Shown: in pieces, positions 51,276 to 59,658 of the stretch
Layout of the letters: each line of letters begins with the position of its first letter
How positions within the stretch are numbered: position 1 is the stretch's first letter
Source: a virus
Length of the DNA: 64,000 bases
IMG/VR virus record: IMGVR_UViG_3300035698_029931
Location: 24,949 to 88,948 of that record
Reading direction: 5' to 3' (one strand)
Made by a program: the position numbers and the translations under genes
The notes under the pieces: generated by a model
Databases searched by the model: none
What the model was told of the DNA's origin: nothing
The model's input: only the letters and a program-made list of their open reading frames with translations

Positions 51276-53018
51276 ATGTCAAATTTTTATGAAAGAAATA
51301 AGGGTATGGGGAAAAAGGTTGGCCAGTTGGTTAATCATGTAGTGGATGGTTGGCTTTTGAAAGCTAAAAGAACTCTTGATTATACCAATTACATGACATT
51401 AAAGCGTAAAGCTGTTTATGTCAATGATAGTTTTATCACTAATCAGGGGATTTTTCAGGAAAAAGCCAGTATCATTCCTTTTGATATCTTACGTCAGGTT
51501 GCCCAAAGAGATATGGCTGCATTGGCTGTTATAAATAAAGTTGTAAATCGTGTAGCTGCATTTTCTAGACCTCAAAAGGATAGGTTTAGTATGGGATATG
51601 TTTTTGCACCAAGGGATAAAAAAGAAAAATTGACTGAAAAACAAGATAAAGAAATTAAAGGGTTGTATGATTTTTTTACTTACACGGGTTATACAGACGG
51701 TAGAGATAAAGCGGATATACGCAATTTTGATGTTTTTTTACGATTGTTGACATGGGATTCGTTGGTTTACAATCAAATTGCAATAGAATGTGTGGCTCAA
51801 AAAGGTGATGATAGTAAGTTGGGATATTTTACAAATGTTCCTGGAGGTTCCATTCGTTATTCTGTAAAAGATTTGAAGAATAAAATTAAAACTCTTGGTG
51901 GAATGATATTCAATCTTGATAACAGTCCTGAGAGACAATTAGTTGTGGATGATATGGAGAAAGAAGATCTTGCTGACATTAAGTATGTGCAGGTCTATAG
52001 TGGTCAAGTTTTAGCTGTTTTCACTGAAGAAGAGTTAATTTACAAGAGTAGGAGGCCTAGCCTTGAAATTGGATGTCAGGGGTATCCTGTTGGTGAATTG
52101 GAATTTTTAGTCAACACTATTGCGAATCATCGTGTAGCAGAAATTCACAATGAAGTTTATTTTAAACAAGGTCACTCTTCAAATGGTATTTTGAACATTA
52201 AAGAAGAGATGACTGAAGAAGATTTACAGGGTCTTAGGGTTTTGTTGCAGAGGCAAGCCAGCGGTGTTAGGAATGCCCATCGACAATTAGTGACAGCTGC
52301 CCCTAAAGGCATTGAGTATGTTCAAATGTCAAATTTGTCTAATCGTGATATGGAGTGGCATGAATGGATGATGTATTTGATTAAAATGATTTGTGCTGTG
52401 TTTGGTATGAATCCTGCTGAAATTAATTTTGATATATCAAAAGATACAACAGGTTCGTTGGGTGACAGTGGAAGAAGAAATGAGATAGTTCTTAAGGATA
52501 CTCGAAATAGTATGTTACGTCCACTTTTGAATTGGATTGAGGATATTATAAATGATGATATAATGCCTAAGCATGATAAAGATTTGGCTGAAAAGTATAT
52601 ATTTGAATTTGTTGGTTTGGATGCAATGGATGAAGATCAAGAGTTGGATAGAATAAAGAAAAAAATTACTGCCATTTACACTATCAATGAAGTCAGAAGA
52701 GAGCTTGGCATGGAAGATTTGGAAGGTGGAAATATTATATTGGATTCTATATTTTTACAAGGGAAACAGCAAGATCAAATGGGTGAAGAAGGTGATGTGG
52801 GTGGAGATTTATTTGGTGGTGGAGATCCGGAGGATGAAGAAACGGGTTTGGGGGGTGAAGAAGAAATGGCAACTGAAGAGGAAAAGGTTTCGGATGAGGG
52901 TGTGGATTTGGGTGATGTTTTTGGTGAAGATAAAGATAAAGCTAAAAAATCTTTGGAGAAAGCAAAAAAAATGGAGATGAAGAAAGCAAAAGCAATTCGA
53001 GTGGAGTGGTGGAGATAA
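51276..53018 (+). CDS. Portal protein
   Basis: 580 aa. Clip/stem/wing arrangement with ILRQVAQRDMAALAVINKVVNRVAAF, VPGGSIRYS, HNEVYFKQGHSSNGIL, and FGMNPAEINFDISKDTTGSLGDSGRRNE, a pattern common to portals of large myoviruses and Mu-like phages. The C-terminal 90 residues are very acidic then basic (EDEETGLGGEEEMATEEE ... KAKKMEMKKAKA). The dodecamer forms the DNA gate of the head. Confidence 0.9.
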   Translation: MSNFYERNKGMGKKVGQLVNHVVDGWLLKAKRTLDYTNYMTLKRKAVYVNDSFITNQGIFQEKASIIPFDILRQVAQRDMAALAVINKVVNRVAAFSRPQKDRFSMGYVFAPRDKKEKLTEKQDKEIKGLYDFFTYTGYTDGRDKADIRNFDVFLRLLTWDSLVYNQIAIECVAQKGDDSKLGYFTNVPGGSIRYSVKDLKNKIKTLGGMIFNLDNSPERQLVVDDMEKEDLADIKYVQVYSGQVLAVFTEEELIYKSRRPSLEIGCQGYPVGELEFLVNTIANHRVAEIHNEVYFKQGHSSNGILNIKEEMTEEDLQGLRVLLQRQASGVRNAHRQLVTAAPKGIEYVQMSNLSNRDMEWHEWMMYLIKMICAVFGMNPAEINFDISKDTTGSLGDSGRRNEIVLKDTRNSMLRPLLNWIEDIINDDIMPKHDKDLAEKYIFEFVGLDAMDEDQELDRIKKKITAIYTINEVRRELGMEDLEGGNIILDSIFLQGKQQDQMGEEGDVGGDLFGGGDPEDEETGLGGEEEMATEEEKVSDEGVDLGDVFGEDKDKAKKSLEKAKKMEMKKAKAIRVEWWR

Positions 53019-53019
53019 T

Positions 53020-53238
53020 ATGGCAATTGTTAAGATTAAACTTGAAAAAGGTGAATGCATTCACGATGTCAAAGAACGGTTAAGTAAGGCGTTAAGTGAT
53101 GATATAGTCAATTTATCGAAGGAATCTTATAATGATCCATTGATGGAAGGTTTGATGGAAGAAGCAGAGAAGGATTTTTCAAAAATTTATTTGAGTATGA
53201 TGAAAGAAATTGTGGGGATATTGAAGGATGAAGTTTAA
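53020..53238 (+). CDS. Small hypothetical protein
   Basis: 72 aa, starts 1 nt after the portal stop. It begins MAIVKIKLEKGECIHDVKERLSKAL, ends KEIVGILKDEV, and is amphipathic helical. No motif. Probable head-assembly accessory by location. Confidence 0.5.
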   Translation: MAIVKIKLEKGECIHDVKERLSKALSDDIVNLSKESYNDPLMEGLMEEAEKDFSKIYLSMMKEIVGILKDEV

Positions 53239-53281
53239 TGAAAAAGGGTTCAAAAATATAATATGCTTGAAGAAACTAAAG

Positions 53282-53303
53282 TTTAGGTTTTTAAGAATAA
53301 ATG
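53282..53303 (+). promoter_or_regulatory. Repeated intergenic motif, possible promoter
   Basis: Contains TTTTTAAGAATAAATG and matches 26168-26189 in 21 of 22 positions. It lies 32 nt before the Mu F-like gene, in a gap that also holds TATAAT (53254-53265). Confidence 0.35.
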
Positions 53304-53334
53304 CAACCACTAAAGACACTGTGAAAGTGTAATT

Positions 53335-54219
53335 ATGATTATATCTGATGAAATTAAAGAAAAAATATTTGATGTAATAGACAGCCATTTCAATGGTATT
53401 TTGATAAAGATGGGAGGTAGGGGTGCATTGAGTAGGGAGCAGATTGAAGAGTTGATACAGCGAGGTATTTATTCGTTGGAAATTCCAGTAGGGTTGGTTG
53501 AGGATGCGTATTACATCGGACGTCTGAGACCCACTGTGAAACTTCCAGATGCGGTAATAGATGACATACGACTCGCTAAGTTGGCATTGCCAATGTCAGA
53601 CACTGAAAATTATGCGTTGAAATATGTGAAAGAATCTGTCGGTGAATACGTAACTAAGTTACAGAATAATTTTAAGACCACTGTATCTCAAATTATTGGT
53701 AAACAAAATCTTATGTATAGAAACAAGATTTTAACGGAAATTGTTCGTCCCACAATTGTTAGTGGAATAATCAAGAGAAAAACGGTTGGGGCAGTTGCTT
53801 CAGAATTAAGAGATAAGACAAAAGATATGTTTCGAGATTGGCAGAGGGTGGCCGAAACTGAAATGACTAATGCAGTAAATTACGGTGCTTATGATGCTAT
53901 TGTTAGGCAAAGTGAGGAAAAGGGTGAGAAGTTGAAAGATGTTTATGTTGCGAAAATTGTGGTGATGGACAATGCTTTGTGTCCTCATTGTAGAAAGTTT
54001 TTTGTTAGTGGAGATGGGTCACCAAAAGTTTATCCTCTCTCGGAATTGCAGGCGAATGGGGATAATTATGGTAGGAAAGCTGTAGATTGGAAACCTGTAA
54101 TCGGTTCGGTTCATCCTCGGTGTCGTTGTCAATTAGTGCACATTCAAACAGGTTGGCAATTTGAGCCTGGCACTCAAGAGCTTCAGTTTGTTGGAGTGGG
54201 AAAAGAAAATTATAAGTAA
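53335..54219 (+). CDS. Mu F-like minor head protein
   Basis: 294 aa. The C-terminal half is the MuF domain: WQRVAETEMTNAVNYGAYDA, VMDNALCPHCRKFF (about residue 215) and VHPRCRCQLVHI (about 259). Such proteins are injected or assist head assembly and usually follow the portal gene. N-terminal region helical. The stop codon is followed by the next promoter-like element. Confidence 0.85.
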   Translation: MIISDEIKEKIFDVIDSHFNGILIKMGGRGALSREQIEELIQRGIYSLEIPVGLVEDAYYIGRLRPTVKLPDAVIDDIRLAKLALPMSDTENYALKYVKESVGEYVTKLQNNFKTTVSQIIGKQNLMYRNKILTEIVRPTIVSGIIKRKTVGAVASELRDKTKDMFRDWQRVAETEMTNAVNYGAYDAIVRQSEEKGEKLKDVYVAKIVVMDNALCPHCRKFFVSGDGSPKVYPLSELQANGDNYGRKAVDWKPVIGSVHPRCRCQLVHIQTGWQFEPGTQELQFVGVGKENYK

Positions 54220-54257
54220 AATAGTTTTTTATTTTTGTAAAAAAATAAAGTAAAAGG
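54218..54257 (+). promoter_or_regulatory. Phage promoter-like element (copy 6)
   Basis: AAAATAGTTTTTTATTTTT, with GTAAAAGG 28 nt from the T of TAG. It overlaps the stop codon of the Mu F-like gene and ends 8 nt before the next start. Confidence 0.65.
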
Positions 54258-54265
54258 AAGGTACT

Positions 54266-54862
54266 ATGAAATTACAACAAAAATTAAAACAGATTCAGCA
54301 CAAAATAGATTTAGTTAAATTGTATAAGCTAGTTGAATCATGGTCTAAATTCCCGATACATTTTCCTGATGAAATTGATGAGAAAGTTGCGAAAGAAGTG
54401 GTTGATGCATTGGTTATTTTTGCCAAAGAGAAGATCAGAGAAATAGAAAGTGAAGAAGATATGTTGGGTGAAGAAGGTGTTGTGGGCGATGAAAAAATAA
54501 GGTTTTATGATTTTTCTTCGAGAGAAATCTTTTGTCTTAAGAAGTTGGCTGAAAAATTGGTGGGATTATCTTCGGAAGATGATACGAAAAAAGGTGGGGC
54601 GGTTGAAGAAAAGAAAAAAAAGCGGGGAAGACCTAAAAAAGATGGTAAAAAAGATGGTAAAAAAGATGAAATTGATAACAGTCGATTCAAGGGTCTTACA
54701 GTTAAGTTGATATCTTTAAGCAACCTTAATCCTAGTGTTGCTGAGAGACCAGTATGTGCGTATGATTTATGTAAAGTGATAGGTGTTAATCATGATATTT
54801 TAACCATTCAACATCAGTCGACGGGCGATGTATTTGACGTCCCTGTGGAGGATGTAGAATAA
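54266..54862 (+). CDS. AT-hook-containing protein of unknown function
   Basis: 198 aa. N-terminal helices (KLYKLVESWSKFPIHFPDEI), a linker with KKKKRGRPKKDGKKDGKKDE (AT-hook core RGRPKK; DNA repeats of 12 bp near 54641-54666), and a compact C-terminus (CAYDLCKVIGVNHDILTIQHQSTGD). The linker may bind AT-rich DNA. Start after AAGGAAGG. Confidence 0.55.
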   Translation: MKLQQKLKQIQHKIDLVKLYKLVESWSKFPIHFPDEIDEKVAKEVVDALVIFAKEKIREIESEEDMLGEEGVVGDEKIRFYDFSSREIFCLKKLAEKLVGLSSEDDTKKGGAVEEKKKKRGRPKKDGKKDGKKDEIDNSRFKGLTVKLISLSNLNPSVAERPVCAYDLCKVIGVNHDILTIQHQSTGDVFDVPVEDVE

Positions 54863-54885
54863 TTATTATCAGAAAAGGGGAAGCC

Positions 54886-55548
54886 ATGAAAAAAGGTTTT
54901 GATCCAAAAAAAGGCAGTGTAACTAATATTAGAAAACCATTAAAGGCTCAGACACCATCACCTTTTATGGATCTTAGTACTGCGGTGAAAAATGAGGTAA
55001 ATAAAACTGCTGGTGTTTTAATTCAGCAAGTCAGCATTCTCAGTCGTGCGAATTCTTTGTTCAGGCAGTCGCTTGAGGTTTTGCAGACAAGTGTTGATGT
55101 TTTGAAAAGACGTTTGAATGAAAAAGGTATTTTAAGCGAGGAGGAATATCAGAAAGGGTTCGCCATCTGTTATTCTGACCTTCAATTGGCGAAGATGAAA
55201 ATCAACGAAGAGGCGTTAGATGGTAGGGATGGCGTTCAGGACAGTGATTTAGAGGCAGAAGATGGTGATGTTGTTATAATGAAGTATGAGGCTCATATAA
55301 ATGATGAAGAGTTTGAAGCGAATAAAGCTGACTATTATAGGCTCAAAATTGGTGGTCCGGAGAGTTGGACAGAACTTGGTGCATCTTTGATAGGTAAGAA
55401 GAAGGGCGAAAAGTATTCAATTAACTTTAAGTTTCCCGATAATGAGATTCGTAAGGACATAGCAGGGAAAGAGGCAATATTTGATGTTGAAGTTTTAAAA
55501 GTTAAAAAGAAAATAAAAGTTGAGGGTGACAATGAGAGTGGTAATTAA
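54886..55548 (+). CDS. Trigger-factor-like FKBP-domain protein
   Basis: 220 aa. Helical N-terminal two thirds (VDVLKRRLNEKGILSEEEYQKGF). Residues about 140-214 match the FKBP-type PPIase part of trigger factor: SWTELGASLIGKKKGEKYSI, FKFPDNEIRKDIAGKEAIF, DVEVLKVKKK. Likely folding helper or protein-binding module for phage proteins. It overlaps the DnaN-like gene by 17 nt. Confidence 0.6.
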   Translation: MKKGFDPKKGSVTNIRKPLKAQTPSPFMDLSTAVKNEVNKTAGVLIQQVSILSRANSLFRQSLEVLQTSVDVLKRRLNEKGILSEEEYQKGFAICYSDLQLAKMKINEEALDGRDGVQDSDLEAEDGDVVIMKYEAHINDEEFEANKADYYRLKIGGPESWTELGASLIGKKKGEKYSINFKFPDNEIRKDIAGKEAIFDVEVLKVKKKIKVEGDNESGN

Positions 55549-56671
55549 CAGAAAAGATTTGTTATCTGTTCTTGGGGAATTGAATAAAATAACAGTTGGT
55601 AAGGCTAGGAATTTGATTTCAAAGTGTACGACTTTTTCAATCAATGACAATAAGATTGAGTTGTTTGCAGGAAATGCAAGGGTTTATAGAGAGTTTACTC
55701 TTGATTGTGTGGAAAGCGACATTCACAGTTTTTCTTTTTGTGTATTGACTGATCTGTTGTTACGATTTTTAAGATTTTGTAGAAATGAAGAGGTTGTTTT
55801 TGAAATAGATACTCGAACAAAGATGTGCGTCATTAAGGAGGATAACACTGAGTTTTTGGTTTATTTTTTTGAATTGGAAAGTTTTTCAAATTTTAATCAA
55901 AAAAATAAAAAGGAAGGGTTGTCATGTTGGATTAAGAATGACTTATTCAAAGATGTGGTCAGTTCTGTAATTTCCATTATTGGTGATGATTATGGTTTTG
56001 ATTGTGTGAAGTTTGATTTTGGTGAAACTATCAAAATAATTTGCACTGATGGTGAGAGGATGAATTGTGGTGTAGTAAAAGATATTATGCATTTTGATTT
56101 TGATGGTACCGTTAGTTTTACATTATCATTAAAGAATGTCAATGATATGTTGAATTTTTTGAATTTTTGTAAGAATGACAGTTTGTTGAGAGTGATTGTT
56201 CATGACAATCAAATTGAACTTTATAATGAACAAAATTGTTGTAAAATAAAGTTTTGTGATGACTCGAATTGTTTTTTGTCGTTTGATGACCTTTCTTTTA
56301 AGTATCGGGAAGAGTTCGGCAAGATGATGCTAAACTGTGATGATTTTTATCGTATGTTGAAGAGGTTCTCTATTCTATATGAAAAAGGGTTTTCGAAAGT
56401 GGTATTTGGTATGGAAAGATGCAGGTTGCAAGCCAAGATCAATCATCGAGCCTATGGGAGTATTAGTGATTCTATTCCTGCAATTTATAATTCTAAGACA
56501 AGTCCGGTGTACATTGGGTTAAATCCTTATTATTTAATGGATGCAATTAAAAAGAGTGTGGGTAAAGGGGTAACATTATACTATAGAGACAATCATTCCC
56601 CTGTTGTTTTTGATTGTTGTAAAGAAGATTATGAAACATTTTCTTTAATCATGCCAATGCAAGTGAGTTAA
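55532..56671 (+). CDS. dnaN: DNA polymerase III beta clamp-like protein (DnaN)
   Basis: 379 aa from ATG 55532 (GAGGG upstream; TTG at 55520 less likely). E. coli DnaN has 366 aa. N-terminus MRVVINRKDLLSVLGELNKI, three similar beta-clamp-type thirds (for example FTLSLKNVNDMLNFLNF, LMDAIKK) and the C-terminal MPMQVS, close to the MPMRL ending of bacterial clamps. It would fit the phage's C-family polymerase. A gp45-like clamp is encoded separately at 25331. Confidence 0.7.
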   Translation: MRVVINRKDLLSVLGELNKITVGKARNLISKCTTFSINDNKIELFAGNARVYREFTLDCVESDIHSFSFCVLTDLLLRFLRFCRNEEVVFEIDTRTKMCVIKEDNTEFLVYFFELESFSNFNQKNKKEGLSCWIKNDLFKDVVSSVISIIGDDYGFDCVKFDFGETIKIICTDGERMNCGVVKDIMHFDFDGTVSFTLSLKNVNDMLNFLNFCKNDSLLRVIVHDNQIELYNEQNCCKIKFCDDSNCFLSFDDLSFKYREEFGKMMLNCDDFYRMLKRFSILYEKGFSKVVFGMERCRLQAKINHRAYGSISDSIPAIYNSKTSPVYIGLNPYYLMDAIKKSVGKGVTLYYRDNHSPVVFDCCKEDYETFSLIMPMQVS

Positions 56672-56673
56672 TT

Positions 56674-57039
56674 ATGAAGACAAAAAAAAATTTTTGGGAA
56701 AGTTTATCTGTTTTTTCTTCTTTATCTGGAGTGAAGGAAGATATGAAAGATATTGAGAATAAGTTGAATGTTTTAAATGAAGACATTCAAGTAAAGAATA
56801 AGATCATTGAGGTTTTTCAGACTCAGCTTTATAAACGCGAGAATATGTGGAAGAATATCGTAAATGAAAAGCAAGATATGATGGAAAAACAGGCTGAAAT
56901 TATCAATAATTTGGAGGGAACAGCTTTGATGTTTTACAATGTTTTGTATAAAATGAAAGATGTGGAGAGCGTGGAAGAGGTTGAAGATATTTTGGATAGT
57001 TACAGCATTGATTTTCAAGACATGCCTTTTGTTCAATGA
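56674..57039 (+). CDS. Coiled-coil protein
   Basis: 121 aa. Long heptad-like stretch about residues 22-90 (VKEDMKDIENKLNVLNEDIQVKNKIIEVF ... NEKQDMMEKQAEIINNLEG). No other motif. It starts 2 nt after the DnaN-like stop. Function unknown. Confidence 0.55.
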   Translation: MKTKKNFWESLSVFSSLSGVKEDMKDIENKLNVLNEDIQVKNKIIEVFQTQLYKRENMWKNIVNEKQDMMEKQAEIINNLEGTALMFYNVLYKMKDVESVEEVEDILDSYSIDFQDMPFVQ

Positions 57040-57142
57040 GTGAAGTGATTGATATTTAATGGTGTTTAAAGAAAGTTTAAAAAAAACTTTTTTTTTGTTT
57101 TCATTGAAGTATAGTATGTTAACTGACAATTGAAAGGGGGGA

Positions 57143-57547
57143 GTGATGGGGGCATCATGGAGATCTACTATACCAGTCGCGTTTTATAATTTCACACCAG
57201 TTGTATCGTTTGGCAAATGTAAAGAAGAGGTCGAGTTGGAGGATAGGAATCTATTTCTTGATATAGAAAAGATTCCGGATAATAAGTTGTATCGTTTTTG
57301 GGAGGGTTTTTGTATTGATAGAAGGTATTCTTATGTTATAGCGGAAGGGTCTTTAAAAGATGAAGTTCGATGTAGGCAGGTTGAAAGAAAAAGCAAGGAT
57401 ATGGGGAAAACTGTTGATCAATTCTTAGCTGGAAAACAAACTAAAAAAGGTCATAAAGATTACTCTATTGGATATCCGGATAAGATATTCGGGTTTTTCA
57501 GATTAGATCGTGATTTAGAATATCTTAAAGCTGATGAGACTTGTTAG
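57143..57547 (+). CDS. Hypothetical protein
   Basis: 134 aa; start ATG 57143 after GAAAGGGGGGAG. It includes DRNLFLDIEKIPDNKLYRFWEGF and GHKDYSIGYPDKIFGFFRLDRD. No known motif. A TATAGT box with GTTTTCA upstream (57098-57118) is a possible promoter. Followed by a clear terminator. Confidence 0.55.
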   Translation: MMGASWRSTIPVAFYNFTPVVSFGKCKEEVELEDRNLFLDIEKIPDNKLYRFWEGFCIDRRYSYVIAEGSLKDEVRCRQVERKSKDMGKTVDQFLAGKQTKKGHKDYSIGYPDKIFGFFRLDRDLEYLKADETC

Positions 57548-57565
57548 TTTGATAAATGATTGAAT

Positions 57566-57597
57566 GAGGGACATATGTTTTTGTCCCTCTATTTTTG
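57566..57597 (+). terminator. Rho-independent terminator
   Basis: GAGGGACA (57566-57573) pairs with TGTCCCTC (57582-57589) around an 8-nt loop, followed by TATTTTTG. It ends the clamp/coiled-coil operon. Confidence 0.8.
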
Positions 57598-57771
57598 TAT
57601 TGTGACTTTTAAAATATAGAAATTAGTGGGTATAAAAAAATAAAACATTTAGATATTGATGTAAGTATTTGATTTTGAAAGTATTTTTAATGACATAAAA
57701 AAAGTAAAAAAAACCTTTTCTTTTGTGGTAAAATCAGTATAATAAGGTTATAAAAATAAAAGGGAGGTAAT
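57598..57771. other. Non-coding control region
   Basis: 174 nt, very AT-rich, with no usable open frame. It holds GTGGGTATAAAAAAATAAAA (a near copy of 21875-21895), an AAAGTAAAAAAAACC tract and a sigma-70-like TATAAT at about 57736-57741, 30 nt before the next start. Likely the promoter region of the small-gene operon. Confidence 0.45.
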
Positions 57772-57969
57772 ATGAACGAAGAAATCAAAAAAGAAAAGTT
57801 GGAAGTTTGTTGTCATATTAAGTTTTGTAAGTCGATGGGTTTTGATATTGCGAAAATGTTTACTTCTAAAAAGAATGATTTAGAAAAGCTGGAAAGAGAG
57901 TGCCCGCCTTCCAAGGAATATCATGAATTTATGAAGTGGGAAATTCAACAATACAAGGATGCAATATGA
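57772..57969 (+). CDS. Small hypothetical protein
   Basis: 65 aa with RBS GGGAGG. EVCCHIKFCKSMGFDIAKMF near the start carries three Cys, and the C-terminus has CPPSKEYHEFMKWEIQQYK. Overlaps the next ATG (ATGA). Not recognised. Confidence 0.6.
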   Translation: MNEEIKKEKLEVCCHIKFCKSMGFDIAKMFTSKKNDLEKLERECPPSKEYHEFMKWEIQQYKDAI

Positions 57970-58316
57970 AAACCATGGAATGGCGAGTTTGGAGAGATGG
58001 AAAAGTTGAGTTGTTGGATGAAGGTGGTGTTGTGTTTTATACGGCAACAGAATCGATACGGCAACGTATTTATGGGAAGGCTAAAAATATGTTTGAGGAT
58101 TCGGCGGTTGTGTCTGTTAATGTTGAAGCGAATGTTGAACATTTGTTTAAGTGTAGGTGGAAAGATGAGGCATTGAGTTGTCCGGCATATTATTATGATA
58201 ATGTTGTGTTTCGCACTTATGCGGAGGCATTTGAACGTGGCAGGAGGCTTCGGGCAAAGTATGGGAATGTCGATGTTATTGATTTTTGGGATGGCTTAGA
58301 CTTATCAATTATTTAA
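57966..58316 (+). CDS. Hypothetical protein
   Basis: 116 aa from ATG 57966, which overlaps the previous stop. Contains WRVWRDGKVELLDEGGVVFYTATESIR and a C-terminal RTYAEAFERGRRLRAKYGNVDVIDFWDG. An alpha/beta protein without known motif. Function unknown. Confidence 0.6.
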   Translation: MKTMEWRVWRDGKVELLDEGGVVFYTATESIRQRIYGKAKNMFEDSAVVSVNVEANVEHLFKCRWKDEALSCPAYYYDNVVFRTYAEAFERGRRLRAKYGNVDVIDFWDGLDLSII

Positions 58317-58329
58317 TAGGGAGGGATAT

Positions 58330-58518
58330 ATGACGGATTTACCATTAAAATTTAATGAACAATACTATTTATTTTTGGATGAATTAAGGGAAAGTGGTAT
58401 AACGAATATGTTTGGTGCTATTCCATATTTAGAGAAACAATTTAATTTAAACAAAGAATTGGCGAGGGAAGTGTTGAAAGATTGGATGGAAACTTTTGAA
58501 GATAGGAGTTCAAAATGA
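58330..58518 (+). CDS. Small helical protein
   Basis: 62 aa, RBS GGGAGGG. The helical core EKQFNLNKELAREVLKDWMETFE looks like a winged-helix or HTH fragment. Overlaps the next start by 4 nt. Function unknown. Confidence 0.6.
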   Translation: MTDLPLKFNEQYYLFLDELRESGITNMFGAIPYLEKQFNLNKELAREVLKDWMETFEDRSSK

Positions 58519-58727
58519 TTGAAGCTCGGCATGCAGATGAACGCACTAAATATAAAAGCAAAAAGGGTGTGATCATTGAAGTTAAGCCAAAGTGTTCTAA
58601 GTGTGTTATGAAGAAGTTGGCACCAAAACGCAAAGTTGATTCGGTGCTTTATCGTTGTAAGAGTGAATCGTTAGTGTATTATGGTTGGTTGCCTGCTGAT
58701 TATGAATTAGAAATAATAAAAAAATAA
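58515..58727 (+). CDS. Small basic Cys-containing protein
   Basis: 70 aa, basic, with KCSKCVMKK (CxxC) and a later YRCKSE Cys. Possibly a single zinc site or nucleic-acid binder. Ends YELEIIKK. Not recognised. Confidence 0.55.
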   Translation: MIEARHADERTKYKSKKGVIIEVKPKCSKCVMKKLAPKRKVDSVLYRCKSESLVYYGWLPADYELEIIKK

Positions 58728-58738
58728 AAGGGGTGATT

Positions 58739-58897
58739 ATGGAAACGCTTGATATTAAGAAAATGTTTTTGGATGCATATGAATCGGCAAGATTTAGAGA
58801 GAATGTGTGTTGTAGATGTAAGTGTGAGGAAATAGAGCCAACACTTAAACAGGTGATAGAAGCATTGCCAGAAAACACAGGGGGAGAAAATGAATAA
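58739..58897 (+). CDS. Small protein with clustered Cys, 52 aa
   Basis: Starts ATG 58739 after AAAGGGG and ends TAA 58895-58897. It begins METLDIKKMFLDAYESARF and carries NVCCRCKCEE in the middle, four Cys in six residues. It overlaps the next ATG by 8 nt. A metal site is likely. Not recognised. Confidence 0.65.
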   Translation: METLDIKKMFLDAYESARFRENVCCRCKCEEIEPTLKQVIEALPENTGGENE

Positions 58898-59087
58898 ACA
58901 AATGGTGGTAGTTGGGAAAAGAATTGGTGGAGCATGGACGAAGCTCTATCATCCTCGTTACAATAGGGAGTTGTTGGGGCCATTGTATGTGGCTGATGAA
59001 ATTCAGCGTATAAGAGAACGTCAGGCGATGGATAGTTGGAGATTAGAGTATTATTCAAGGTTTCAAAAACAAGAGGAAGTTGAATGA
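58890..59087 (+). CDS. Small hypothetical protein
   Basis: 65 aa. RBS AGGGGGAG lies in the preceding gene. VVVGKRIGGAWTKLYHPRYNRELLGPLYVADEIQRIRERQ suggests a small alpha/beta fold. Overlaps the next start by 4 nt (ATGA). Confidence 0.55.
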   Translation: MNKQMVVVGKRIGGAWTKLYHPRYNRELLGPLYVADEIQRIRERQAMDSWRLEYYSRFQKQEEVE

Positions 59088-59452
59088 ATATACATTCAAA
59101 GAAAGGTGATGAGGTTAAGTTTACACAACCGACGGCAGGCTATCTACCTCATCAAAAAATAGCTGCAAAGTACCTTGAGGTTCAAAAAGTTTATACGATT
59201 GAAAGAATTGGGGGGTATATGAATTACATAGATGAAAAAGTTGAAGAACTCCATGAAGAGTTCGGACTGTTTAGAAAGATAACGGCTATAACAGATTCAC
59301 CAGCGTTTGAAGCCTTTCTCCGGCTGAAGATACAAGAGACTATCGAGAAGTGTGCAAAGGTGGCTGAAGATTTCGCAAAGGATAGCTTTGATGAACACGA
59401 AGCAAGCACATGTAGAGCTATTGCGTCAACCATCAGTGAAATAGGAGATTAA
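59084..59452 (+). CDS. Hypothetical protein, larger member of a tandem pair
   Basis: 122 aa. The C-terminal 77 residues (MNYIDEKVEELHEEF ... AFLRLKIQETIEKCAKVAEDF ... STISEIGD) are a paralogue of the next gene. The N-terminal 45 residues (KKGDEVKFTQPTAGYLPHQKIAAKYLEVQKVYTIERIGG) form an extra, beta-type module. An internal ATG at 59219 could start a protein of the same size as the paralogue. Function unknown. Confidence 0.55.
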   Translation: MNIHSKKGDEVKFTQPTAGYLPHQKIAAKYLEVQKVYTIERIGGYMNYIDEKVEELHEEFGLFRKITAITDSPAFEAFLRLKIQETIEKCAKVAEDFAKDSFDEHEASTCRAIASTISEIGD

Positions 59453-59453
59453 T

Positions 59454-59657
59454 ATGAGTTACATAGATGAGATAGTCAATGAAATAGATAAGAAGTTGAC
59501 ACACGGCTGTGAGATTGCAGTGTTTAAAGCCTTCCTACGTCAGAAGATACAAGAGACTATTGAGAAGGCGGCAAAGGTGGCTGAAAAGTTCGATATGACT
59601 ACAGACGAACAAGGAATACATAGCGTGGTAGCAGCCATTCGTAAAATAGGAGATTAA
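59454..59657 (+). CDS. Hypothetical protein, smaller member of a tandem pair
   Basis: 67 aa, helical. It shares YIDE, AF.AFLR.KIQETIEK.AKVAE and IGD with the C-terminal part of the preceding gene, so the two arose by duplication. Both are followed by the same ATAGGAGATTAATATG junction. Confidence 0.6.
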   Translation: MSYIDEIVNEIDKKLTHGCEIAVFKAFLRQKIQETIEKAAKVAEKFDMTTDEQGIHSVVAAIRKIGD

Positions 59658-59658
59658 T

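Noticed and set aside
52687-52980. Plus-strand +1 frame in the portal tail
   Set aside because: Low-complexity product (Trp/Lys/Val) caused by the GA-rich acidic tail of the portal.
54641-54666. 12-bp repeats as a replication origin iteron
   Set aside because: They are in frame and encode the KDGK repeat of a protein linker, a simpler explanation.
54505-54723. Minus-strand Phe/Ser-rich frame
   Set aside because: Shadow of the Lys/Glu-rich linker in the AT-hook gene.
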